In this document: positions 8,071-15,337 of the stretch, one piece after another
Position numbering within the stretch: the stretch's first letter is position 1
How the letters are laid out: every line of letters starts with the position of its first letter
DNA from: an uncultured Bacillota bacterium
GTDB taxonomy: Bacteria; Bacillota_I; Bacilli_A; RFN20; CAG-631
Length of the DNA: 43,188 nucleotides
Assembly (NCBI GenBank): GCA_902491575.1
Contig: CABUID010000017.1
Location: forward strand, 1 to 43,188
Direction: 5' to 3'
Position numbers and translations under genes: made by a program
Notes under the pieces: generated by a model
The model's input: only the letters and a program-made list of their open reading frames with translations
Told to the model about the DNA's origin: nothing
The model's database searches: none

Positions 8071-9915
8071 ATGAAAGTTTTGAAAAAAATAATATTTTTT
8101 TTCATTTTAAATTTAATTTGTGTTTGTCTATTATACTTTGTTTGTTATTTAATACCTGCTCCAGTCATAAAAAATAGTAACGAAATCACCCTTTATGATC
8201 AAAACAATGAAATGATTATGCAAACGCATTATGATATTGAAGGTCAATATCTAAAAATTGATGAAATCAACGAGGATTTTATTATAGCTTTTATTGTTAG
8301 CGAAGATGAATCTTTTTATAATCATATTGGCTTTTCGTTAAAAGGTATTTTTCGAGCTCTTTTTAATAACCTTTCTGGAAAAGCAAAACAAGGAGGTTCT
8401 ACCATTACACAACAATTGGCTAGAAGCCTATTTTTAGATAATGATAAAAGTTTAAAAAGGAAAATAAAAGAAGCCCTTTTAACAATACGTTTAGAAACTC
8501 ATTATGAAAAAGAAGTTATCATTGAACAATATTTAAACTCCATTTATCTAGGTCATAATGTCTATGGAGTTGAACATGCTAGTCAATATTATTTTAATAA
8601 ATCGAATAAAGAATTGAGTTTAGATGAAGTTTGTATGATAGCAGGGATTGCTAATGCTCCAAATTTGAACGCTCCTGATATTCATTATGAAAATGCTATA
8701 AGTCGAAGAAATTATGTTTTAAAAAAATTGTACGAAATAGATTATATAACTTTAAATGAATATCAATTTTTATTAAATAAAAAAACTATCATGAATTATA
8801 AAAAATTAGAAAATACAAATGCGGCAACACCTTATTTTTTCTATGTTAAAAATTTATTAAAATCTTTAAATTTAGATCAAAAAAAAATAATGGCAAAAGG
8901 TCTAAAAGTCTATACAACGATTGATATAAATATTCAACAAAAATTAATGGATACTATACAAGAATATGCCCCAAATGATAATAGTGAAATCAGTGTGGTC
9001 ATCATGAAAGCTAATTCCGGAGATGTTTTAGCCATGAGTGGAGGCTATCATATTGATGATGAATACAATCGGGCTTTATTATCAAAAAGGCCTATCGGAT
9101 CAACAATAAAACCATTGTTATATTATCTTGCTTTAAAATGTGGAATGACTCCTACAACTTTTTTATCTTGTGAACAAATGTCTTTTAATATCAAAGGTTA
9201 TGATACGTATTCACCAACAAATGCTTCCAATCAGTATGCCAAACATGATATCAACATGATTGAAGCCATTGGACTAAGTGACAACATTTATGCTACAAAA
9301 ACATTGTTATATGTTGGACTTGACAATTTTGAAAGACTACTGAAGGCATTTGATATAGACACAAATTGTGTTCCTTCTTCCGCTTTAGGAGTAGATGAAA
9401 TGTCTTTATTAAGTTTAACCAATATTTATAATTGTTTTGCATCTTTAGGTTATTTTTATCAACCAAGAATTGTCACTAAAATTTTGGACGGAAATGGAAC
9501 GATTCTTTTTTCTAACCAAACAAAAACAAGACATGTTTTAGATAGGCCCTATGTATTTTTATTAAATCAAATGCTTCGTGCCCCTTTTGACCAAAATCTA
9601 ATTGACTATACAACTCCTACTTTATTAAACTATCCAACAAATAACTATTTTGCTGCAAAAACTGGCACTGACTCTTTTAATTCCTATGTTGTTGGCTTTA
9701 ATCCAAATTATACCATTGGAGTATGGACGGGAACCGATAATAATGAAGAATTTTCCTATAAAAATATTGCCAAAAAAGTCTTTCAAGAAATGGCAAATCA
9801 AATTACGAATAAAAATGTTTGGTACAATCCTCCCTCCTATATTGAAGAAAAAAAAATAAATCCGATTACAGCCACTTATTCTAATCAAGGCTCTATCTAT
9901 TGGGAGTTTAAATAA
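8071..9915 (+). CDS. Class A penicillin-binding protein (PBP1A type)
   Basis: A 614-residue bifunctional peptidoglycan synthase: a lipid II glycosyltransferase plus a DD-transpeptidase outside the membrane. A single N-terminal anchor lies at about 6-28. The GT51 domain (about 50-240) has catalytic Glu78 in EDESFYNHIG and the QGGSTITQQLARSLF motif. The transpeptidase domain (about 285-590) has SxxK as GSTIKP (Ser344, Lys347), SxN as LSDN and KTG as AAKTGTD. It is short at the C-terminus, with no PASTA or fibronectin repeats and no long disordered tail. The ribosome site is weak (GGTGAT). It is divergent from argS across a 100-bp gap. Confidence 0.95.
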   Translation: MKVLKKIIFFFILNLICVCLLYFVCYLIPAPVIKNSNEITLYDQNNEMIMQTHYDIEGQYLKIDEINEDFIIAFIVSEDESFYNHIGFSLKGIFRALFNNLSGKAKQGGSTITQQLARSLFLDNDKSLKRKIKEALLTIRLETHYEKEVIIEQYLNSIYLGHNVYGVEHASQYYFNKSNKELSLDEVCMIAGIANAPNLNAPDIHYENAISRRNYVLKKLYEIDYITLNEYQFLLNKKTIMNYKKLENTNAATPYFFYVKNLLKSLNLDQKKIMAKGLKVYTTIDINIQQKLMDTIQEYAPNDNSEISVVIMKANSGDVLAMSGGYHIDDEYNRALLSKRPIGSTIKPLLYYLALKCGMTPTTFLSCEQMSFNIKGYDTYSPTNASNQYAKHDINMIEAIGLSDNIYATKTLLYVGLDNFERLLKAFDIDTNCVPSSALGVDEMSLLSLTNIYNCFASLGYFYQPRIVTKILDGNGTILFSNQTKTRHVLDRPYVFLLNQMLRAPFDQNLIDYTTPTLLNYPTNNYFAAKTGTDSFNSYVVGFNPNYTIGVWTGTDNNEEFSYKNIAKKVFQEMANQITNKNVWYNPPSYIEEKKINPITATYSNQGSIYWEFK

Positions 9916-9932
9916 AATTATTTATTTGCTTA

Positions 9933-9960
9933 TTGAAAATGAAAAAAAAAAGGTTATAAT
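9933..9960 (+). promoter_or_regulatory. SigA-type promoter of the YitT-family gene
   Basis: TTGAAA at 9933-9938 and a perfect TATAAT at 9955-9960 with a 16-bp spacer, 30 nt before the chosen ATG at 9990. Confidence 0.75.
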
Positions 9961-9989
9961 TATCCTTGTTTAAAAAGGAAAATACGTTT

Positions 9990-10919
9990 ATGAAAAAAAT
10001 GTTAAGCAATAAATCACTATCTTATGCAATCTCTATTTTATTGACAATCATTTCTGCTTTTATTATGGCTATTGGAGTTAAAATATTTATTTCACCCAAT
10101 CGATTTTTAAGCACTGGTGCAACAGGTATTGGCTTAATTTTTGGCCGTATTTATGACAATATTGTTCAACCTGAAAAATCTTTGGAAACATTGATAACAG
10201 GTGTTGCTTTATTCCTTTTAAATATCCCAGGGCTTATCTTGGCTTGGAAAAAATTATCCCATCGTTTTACCATTTTAACTACCATAAATGTCATTGTAAA
10301 TTCTGTCGCATTAACTTTCCTTCCAGATGATTTATGTGAAATTTTTAATTTATCCGTTTTACAAGGCAATATAACTTTTTTAGATGCTGCTTTATTTGTT
10401 GGATTAATGAATGGTGCAGCCAATGCACTGGCTTATATTGTAGGTGGTTCTACAGGTGGAATCGATGTATATTCTATGTATTTTAGTTTAAAAAAGCAAT
10501 TTTCAATCGGAAAAATTTCAACATTAATTAATGGTGTAATTCTTTTAATAGGTTTATTTATTGATGGCGAATCTACTGCTATTGCTAAAGCTTTTTATAC
10601 GCTTGTTTATTTAGTGATTAATTCTATTGTCATTGATTTATTTTATGTTCGTAATAAACGTACAATTATGTTTATAACTACTTCGAAAGGAAAAGAAGTT
10701 GCGGATGAAATTACTCATCATTTCGTACGTGGAGTGACGATTTTAGATGCTAAAGGTGCTTATACTGGTGAGCATAAAGATTTTTTATATTGTGCTTGTT
10801 CTTCTTTTGAAGTAGTAGAAATCACTAAAAAAGTAAAATCCATTGATTCTCATGCTTTTATTTCGATTGTAGAAGCTAATAAAGTTCATGGAAATTTTTT
10901 AAATAAAGAATTAAGATAA
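9990..10919 (+). CDS. YitT/DUF2179 family membrane protein
   Basis: A 309-residue protein with five to six N-terminal membrane helices (about 9-200), then a soluble C-terminal domain of about 90 residues (NKRTIMFITTSKGKEV onward). This matches the DUF161 (YitT membrane) plus DUF2179 arrangement. The loop GGSTGGIDVYSMYFSLK is typical of the family. The molecular function is not established for the family. The frame is open to a TTG at 9966, but ATG 9990 is preferred because AAAGGAA sits 9 nt upstream and the promoter -10 ends at 9960. Confidence 0.88.
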   Translation: MKKMLSNKSLSYAISILLTIISAFIMAIGVKIFISPNRFLSTGATGIGLIFGRIYDNIVQPEKSLETLITGVALFLLNIPGLILAWKKLSHRFTILTTINVIVNSVALTFLPDDLCEIFNLSVLQGNITFLDAALFVGLMNGAANALAYIVGGSTGGIDVYSMYFSLKKQFSIGKISTLINGVILLIGLFIDGESTAIAKAFYTLVYLVINSIVIDLFYVRNKRTIMFITTSKGKEVADEITHHFVRGVTILDAKGAYTGEHKDFLYCACSSFEVVEITKKVKSIDSHAFISIVEANKVHGNFLNKELR

Positions 10920-10924
10920 AATGC

Positions 10925-10953
10925 TTGAAAAATATTATAAATATTGTTAAAAT
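10925..10953 (+). promoter_or_regulatory. Promoter of tRNA-Trp
   Basis: TTGAAA at 10925-10930 and TAAAAT at 10948-10953, spacer 17, with the mature tRNA starting 16 nt later. It lies directly after the YitT stop codon. Confidence 0.65.
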
Positions 10954-10969
10954 AATCTATGCAATATTT

Positions 10970-11043
10970 AGGGGTATAGTTGAATGGTTCAACATCGGTC
11001 TCCAAAACCGTCGATCTGGGTTCGATTCCTAGTGCCCCTGCCA
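10970..11043 (+). tRNA. trnW: tRNA-Trp (CCA anticodon)
   Basis: A 74-nt cloverleaf with the 3' CCA encoded. The acceptor arm pairs 7 bp (AGGGGTA with TGCCCCT, one G-U), the D stem is GTTG/CAAC, the anticodon loop CTCCAAA (11000-11006) has anticodon CCA at 11002-11004, and the T arm is CTGGG-TTCGATT-CCTAG. The first pair of the anticodon stem is a U-U mismatch. Anticodon CCA reads UGG only, which agrees with TGA being a stop here. Confidence 0.95.
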
Positions 11044-11059
11044 TGTAATTTTGCTTTAT

Positions 11060-11095
11060 AAGTCCTCAAAAACGCAAGTATTTGAGGACTTTTTT
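11060..11095 (+). terminator. Terminator of tRNA-Trp
   Basis: An 11-bp perfect stem (11060-11070 with 11081-11091) with a 10-nt loop, followed by six T residues. It begins 17 nt after the tRNA. Confidence 0.92.
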
Positions 11096-11506
11096 AATGT
11101 CTTAAAATTAAAAACTTTATAAAAAATAAGAATCAATTTTAAGTTTTTTTATAAAATGCTTAAAAAAATTTAAGTTTAAAGCAAATAGAAAAATATTTTT
11201 TATTAAAGCGGTTTGGAAAATACAAGGACATATATATCAAAATACATAAAACGAATATAATGATATACATTGTTATAAACATTCGCGTAAGTAAGTCTAT
11301 AAAAAAACATTTTTTTGAATGTCATTATGAAAATGAAGTATGTCATAAAGCATATTATTAATGTTTGGATATAAATATTTTTGTATGCATATGAAAAAAG
11401 AAACAATATTGTATACACGAAAAAAATTTCATCAAATCTATAACCAAACTATAATTTAAAGAAAAAACTTTTCTATTATTATTAACAATAAAAATTATTA
11501 TATAGA
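11096..11506. other. Gene-free AT-rich stretch at the edge of the accessory block
   Basis: About 410 bp between the tRNA-Trp terminator and the lipoprotein promoter. Short open frames on the minus strand lack ribosome sites and are composed of Phe/Tyr/Ile codons expected from AT-rich noise. I see no RNA gene, no repeat of the tRNA 3' end and no recognisable gene remnant. Confidence 0.6.
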
Positions 11507-11535
11507 TTGTGTACAAAAATATTTTATGATAAAAT
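11507..11535 (+). promoter_or_regulatory. Promoter of the leader RNA and lipoprotein gene
   Basis: TTGTGT at 11507-11512 and TAAAAT at 11530-11535, spacer 17. It predicts transcription from about 11542, leaving a 5' leader of about 136 nt before the lipoprotein ATG. Confidence 0.55.
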
Positions 11536-11551
11536 ACATTTGTAAGTAAAA

Positions 11552-11638
11552 GAACCCTAGATAGTTGTAACAATTACCTAAGGATTTAACATAAATAATG
11601 ATACTACTCTCTTTAGGTAATACTATAGGGAGTTTTTT
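11552..11638 (+). promoter_or_regulatory. Structured 5' leader with terminator and competing hairpin
   Basis: Two mutually exclusive foldings are visible. (1) Terminator: ACTCTCT 11606-11612 pairs with AGGGAGT 11627-11633 (one G-U) and is followed by TTTTTT 11633-11638. (2) Long hairpin: ATTACCTAAGG 11573-11583 pairs over 11 bp (one G-U) with CTTTAGGTAAT 11611-11621, and CCCTAGATAG 11555-11564 pairs with CTATAGGG 11623-11630 with a 2-nt bulge. The second structure uses both arms of the first. This is the layout of a transcription attenuator, 40 nt before the lipoprotein ATG. It matches no riboswitch or T-box consensus that I know. Alternatively, the long hairpin plus T-run is simply a long terminator that ends a short RNA. 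Confidence 0.55.
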
Positions 11639-11677
11639 GCTTATAAAAGTATAGAATGAAACAAGGAGGAAATCATA

Positions 11678-12763
11678 ATGCTAAAAAGGAAATTTACAAA
11701 ATTGTTTTTAATATTAGGAGTGATTCTCTCGAGCACTATTTGTACAGGATGTGAAAATGCAAATAAGAATTGTATAAATAAAATCGATGATAATGAAACA
11801 AAAGAAGCTTTAATCAATTTTAAATTTGATTATCAGTTTAATGTTCCAGATAGTGACTTATCCTATAATTACTTGTGGAAAGGATACGACTTGGAAAATA
11901 AGTTTGGACCTTCTATTTCAAAAGAAGATCGATTATTTACTTATTTAACCGAGTATCGAGAAAAAGATAATCAGTATTATTTGGTTTACTTAAAAGAAGA
12001 TTTAATAGAAGAATATAAAGAATGGCTTCAAGAATATGAAAATATTTTTTCTAAAGATGCTGATAATTATCATTTTACAAAATATGATGAACAACACATT
12101 ATTGATGGAAAATATTATTTTTGTTTTCAAACATTATCCAATAATGATACAAAAAATATTGCTTATTATACTACTGATCGTTTAGATAACATAGAATATA
12201 CAATTAATAATTATCAATTGGTTTTTTGTGCTACAAGTAAACAAGCTGTTATCAAAGAAAACATTTCAAAGCAGGAAGTGATTAATAAAAATATTACTTT
12301 ATACAAAAGGGTTGAACTAATATTTGATGATTCAAATAAAACTATAAAAGAGTATGCATTTACCAATACAGAAAGAATCAGCCAAAATATGGTGAAAGAG
12401 ATGTTTGATTATGTTGGAGAAATGATAGAAGTATATCCTGAAACATACAAAGAAATGGAATATGGTAGTTATCCAATTTTAGGAATGAAAAATTACTTTT
12501 GTCAAGAAAGTGTAAGAAGTAAAGTAATCACCGAAAATGGAGAAAAGTATTTTTTACTTCCAAGATACATTGTTTCGGATGATGAAACATTAGATTTGCT
12601 AAGCGATGAAACCGATTTATTCTTTTATGATGATGTATTTAGAGAATACAAAGAAGAGTTTAAAGAAGCACTGATAAAAGAAACAACGATTACTGAAGAT
12701 AGTTATTTATGTGCTTTATATGATTATGAAAAGGTGATTAACATTATAAAAAGAAAGGAATAA
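11678..12763 (+). CDS. Lipoprotein of unknown function
   Basis: A 361-residue protein with a lipoprotein signal peptide: basic MLKRKFTK, hydrophobic LFLILGVILSSTIC, then lipobox TGC with Cys25 as the probable lipidated residue. The mature part is hydrophilic, rich in Tyr, Glu, Asn and Lys, and has no domain that I recognise. It should be attached to the outer face of the membrane. A strong AAGGAGG lies 8 nt before the ATG. A structured leader with an internal terminator precedes it, suggesting conditional expression. The downstream gene is broken, so the original operon partner may be lost. Confidence 0.75.
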   Translation: MLKRKFTKLFLILGVILSSTICTGCENANKNCINKIDDNETKEALINFKFDYQFNVPDSDLSYNYLWKGYDLENKFGPSISKEDRLFTYLTEYREKDNQYYLVYLKEDLIEEYKEWLQEYENIFSKDADNYHFTKYDEQHIIDGKYYFCFQTLSNNDTKNIAYYTTDRLDNIEYTINNYQLVFCATSKQAVIKENISKQEVINKNITLYKRVELIFDDSNKTIKEYAFTNTERISQNMVKEMFDYVGEMIEVYPETYKEMEYGSYPILGMKNYFCQESVRSKVITENGEKYFLLPRYIVSDDETLDLLSDETDLFFYDDVFREYKEEFKEALIKETTITEDSYLCALYDYEKVINIIKRKE

Positions 12764-12793
12764 AAATTATAAAAACAAATCATTAACATTATT

Positions 12794-13095
12794 ATGAATA
12801 TTAAGTATTATTTGAAAAGCGTAAAAAAGAATCTTTTAATGATGGTTGATGAAGTCTCATATGTAAAAGACAAAATAAAGATTATTTTTTAAATGGATTT
12901 AAGAGAACATATCACAAATCTATTATAATTGATTTAAAAAAACAAAAATTCTTTATCATTATTGAAAAATAAAAAACAATAGAGGATATTGAAGACTTAA
13001 AAAATATAGCAAAATATTATGATGTGTTTGTGGATTCCACTATTGGAAGTTTGTTGCTTTTAAGTGCAAAAAATATGAAGATGAGGATTAAATAA
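12794..13095 (+). pseudogene. Broken gene remnant, unknown family
   Basis: Two adjoining frames together read as one protein of about 100 residues. The first, ATG 12794 to TAA 12890-12892, ends in VDEVSYVKDKIKIIF. The second, one frame over and beginning around 12880, runs through FLNGFKRTYHKSIIIDLKKQ, a TAA at 12970-12972, then EDIEDLKNIAKYYDVFVDST to TAA 13093-13095. One frameshift plus one nonsense codon are needed to restore it. The final TAA overlaps the next gene's ATG by one base (TAATG), which looks like a preserved translational coupling. The family is not recognised. It could also be non-coding sequence that resembles protein by chance, though the well-formed C-terminal part argues against that. 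Confidence 0.5.
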
Positions 13096-14405
13096 TGAAA
13101 ATAAATAATTTGAAAACGTATGAATACTACATCAATGATTCTCCTTGTAATTGTGGCGATTGTAAATATTATATAAAGCATATTGAAACTGAACAACCTG
13201 AAATCTGCAATTATCTAAAATTTTTAGGTATTAATCCTTTAAAACCTTATGAGTTAATGTCTACTTATCATGAAAAAGAGAAGAAAATTGAATATTTAGA
13301 TTGCGCTTATGTAGTTATTGGCATTTTAGAAGATGATTTTGAAAAAGAGATTAATGGCATAAAAATGACTTCATGTTCAAAAGAAAGATATCCCTTATTA
13401 GATATTGAAGAAGAATACTTCATCATTTCTTTTGGTCCAATTTCTATGAACTATGCCTATGTAAATAATCGTCATTTCACCATCAATGAGAAAATACAAA
13501 TTATTAAACATGCAATTGATGAAGTTGATCCAATGGGGCTATTAGCAATGCATTGCCCAAAAGATGAATATATGCAAGAAGCGACAATCATCGCTAAAGA
13601 AATAAAAATTAAGAAAATAAATATTGTAAGAGGTAAATATATCCAAGAAATATTTAAAAAACAATTTGATGAAACTATAACGATGAAAAAGTGTAATGAC
13701 ATAGCAAGAAGAATTAATCTATACTTGAATATGAAGGAATACTTTAAATATTTTGAAGAAAATGAAATCTTAAAAGATAAAGTAAACTTTGATAATTATG
13801 AAATTACTTTAAAAATACATAATGATTTTGTAATTAAATATAAAGGTTATAAAGCTTACTTAAATGATAAATTTTATGGTGAGATAGAAGAACAAGATTT
13901 ACTAGACTGCTTATGTGATTTTGTTGAAGATAATGATACTATTTACGTTCAATATAATCATAATCACTTAGGATTTCATTTTAATCATTCCGGTTATTTT
14001 AAAGAAATAAAACGCACACAGTTTTTTTATTGGAAATTAAAACACAAAAAAGATATAGAATTAATCTTTGATAATAAAGGAGTAATTTATCCTAGAAAAA
14101 TCGATCATTTACCAAAGGAAGCGGTTATTGAGTTAATGTTTAATGAACCAGTAAAAGATCAATATGAAAAAGTCTTTTATTCACCTGATAAGATGAAAAG
14201 ATTAATTGTTACAAAAAACAGTATAGGAAGTTATTCTTATTATTTTGAAAAACTGACAATTTTTGATGATGAAGAAATATATTGGTGTGGTCGCCAGGCT
14301 ATATGGGAACCACAATTCTGGAATGGAGGAATTTCATTTTATGAAAATATAGATAATTTACTTAAAGATATTGATGTTGAAATACAAGGATGGATAGAAA
14401 AATAA
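13095..14405 (+). CDS. Cysteine-motif protein with DUF1871-like middle domain, possible immunity protein
   Basis: A 436-residue soluble protein. Residues 1-128 carry a CNCGDC cluster (Cys18, 20, 23) plus Cys38, which could bind metal, in a pattern (CxCxxC, then a LGINPLKPYELM stretch) that I associate with uncharacterised Firmicute proteins. Residues about 130-212 resemble DUF1871: IDEVDPMGLLAMHCPKDEY, then the paired helices QEIFKKQFDETITMKKC and NDIARRI. Residues about 215-436 are Tyr/Asp/Glu-rich and unrecognised, ending in a Trp-rich stretch (IYWCGRQAIWEPQFW). No signal peptide or membrane helix. DUF1871-type proteins often occur among immunity-like genes of polymorphic toxin loci; that role is inference, since no toxin gene is in the window. 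The ATG overlaps the preceding stop by one base. Confidence 0.6.
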   Translation: MKINNLKTYEYYINDSPCNCGDCKYYIKHIETEQPEICNYLKFLGINPLKPYELMSTYHEKEKKIEYLDCAYVVIGILEDDFEKEINGIKMTSCSKERYPLLDIEEEYFIISFGPISMNYAYVNNRHFTINEKIQIIKHAIDEVDPMGLLAMHCPKDEYMQEATIIAKEIKIKKINIVRGKYIQEIFKKQFDETITMKKCNDIARRINLYLNMKEYFKYFEENEILKDKVNFDNYEITLKIHNDFVIKYKGYKAYLNDKFYGEIEEQDLLDCLCDFVEDNDTIYVQYNHNHLGFHFNHSGYFKEIKRTQFFYWKLKHKKDIELIFDNKGVIYPRKIDHLPKEAVIELMFNEPVKDQYEKVFYSPDKMKRLIVTKNSIGSYSYYFEKLTIFDDEEIYWCGRQAIWEPQFWNGGISFYENIDNLLKDIDVEIQGWIEK

Positions 14406-14422
14406 TTAATGGAGAGAATACT

Positions 14423-15136
14423 ATGGATAATAAAATCGTGAAATTTAAAAATCAAATCGAGGTAAAGATTCTAAAAATCGTTTATTTAGTTATTTTCATT
14501 CCTGTATTTATACTACTTATTATTGAAATTATAAAAAAAGGTTTTAATGAGATGTGGTCTACTATCTGTATATTTATGTGTTTTGTTATCTTTTTTATGG
14601 GTATTCTATTTATCATTAATAGGTTCAGTATTACTTTTGATTATGAAAAGAAAGAAATCATTCATAAACCATATTTTAACAAATCGAAAAAATATAAATT
14701 TTCAGACATTAAAATCTATTATTGTAAAGCGAAAACAACTTTACCTAATGACTATATTTATAATTTTCTTTACCATGATAAAGTTATTTTTAAAATTTCA
14801 TCTATTGACTATGAAGGTCAAACAAAAAAGAGTGTCGATTTTTTGAAAGAATTATTTGATGAAAACCAAAAATACATTTATGAATTAGAAAAAGAAATTA
14901 AAATACCTGGTGGTAAATTATTTGTAATTACTTATGAATTAGAAGAAGATATAGCATTTGTTTCTTTACCTAAGGGAATAACGATAGATTTAGGGTATAT
15001 AAAATCTGAACAAAAGTTTTATTTAACTGTATATAAAAACGGAGATTGGAACAATCAATTGGAGGTAGTAGAAGTAAATAAGATTGAGAAAATCAAAGAT
15101 TTATTACAAAACTTAATAAATAAATATTCCGTATAG
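14423..15136 (+). CDS. Two-helix membrane protein of unknown function
   Basis: A 237-residue protein with two membrane helices close to the N-terminus (about 14-35 and 43-65). They are followed by a soluble part with a PH-like opening (FSITFDYEKKEIIHKPYF, then the KYKFSDIK strand) as seen in many small bacterial bPH/DUF membrane proteins, and a further beta-rich C-terminal region. No catalytic motif is seen. The frame stays open to ATG 14390 inside the previous gene, but ATG 14423 has GGAGAG 8 nt upstream and is preferred. It lies 17 nt after the DUF1871-like gene, shares its direction and is closed off by a terminator, so the two form one unit. Confidence 0.65.
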   Translation: MDNKIVKFKNQIEVKILKIVYLVIFIPVFILLIIEIIKKGFNEMWSTICIFMCFVIFFMGILFIINRFSITFDYEKKEIIHKPYFNKSKKYKFSDIKIYYCKAKTTLPNDYIYNFLYHDKVIFKISSIDYEGQTKKSVDFLKELFDENQKYIYELEKEIKIPGGKLFVITYELEEDIAFVSLPKGITIDLGYIKSEQKFYLTVYKNGDWNNQLEVVEVNKIEKIKDLLQNLINKYSV

Positions 15137-15158
15137 CAAATAAAATATTGAGCATTGA

Positions 15159-15187
15159 ATGAAGAGTAAAATCTTCATCTTTTTTTA
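15159..15187 (+). terminator. Terminator closing the accessory block
   Basis: A 7-bp perfect stem ATGAAGA/TCTTCAT (15159-15165 with 15172-15178), 6-nt loop, then a run of seven to eight T residues. Confidence 0.88.
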
Positions 15188-15276
15188 ATTTAGATTCTTT
15201 CAAAACATAAACGTAAATAATTTTCCTATCTGCGTTTATTTAACTATTTTAAAAATCTTTATAAGCTTTATTTTAC

Positions 15277-15304
15277 TTGTTAATCCTTATTTTTCTAGTA
15301 TAAT
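15277..15304 (+). promoter_or_regulatory. SigA-type promoter of the GH2 gene
   Basis: TTGTTA at 15277-15282 and TATAAT at 15299-15304, spacer 16, 34 nt before the ATG. Confidence 0.7.
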
Positions 15305-15337
15305 ATAGTCATAAATGAAATGAGGTAAAAAGAATTT

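Noticed and set aside
1254..11043. Mycoplasma-type code with UGA read as tryptophan
   Set aside because: TGA ends genes here, for example at the sigma factor, and the tRNA-Trp anticodon is CCA.
11203..11573. Two overlapping minus-strand genes before the lipoprotein
   Set aside because: No ribosome site, residue content of AT-rich noise, and the second overlaps the promoter and leader of the plus-strand gene.
11598..11654. Leader peptide of 18 codons in the lipoprotein leader
   Set aside because: Its ATG has an AAGGAT about 12 nt upstream, too far for good initiation, and the codons run through the terminator without a regulatory codon cluster. Mentioned only as a possibility.
10970..15187. 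Integrative element with att repeats of the tRNA-Trp 3' end
   Set aside because: No second copy of the tRNA 3' end and no integrase gene were found between 11044 and 15330.
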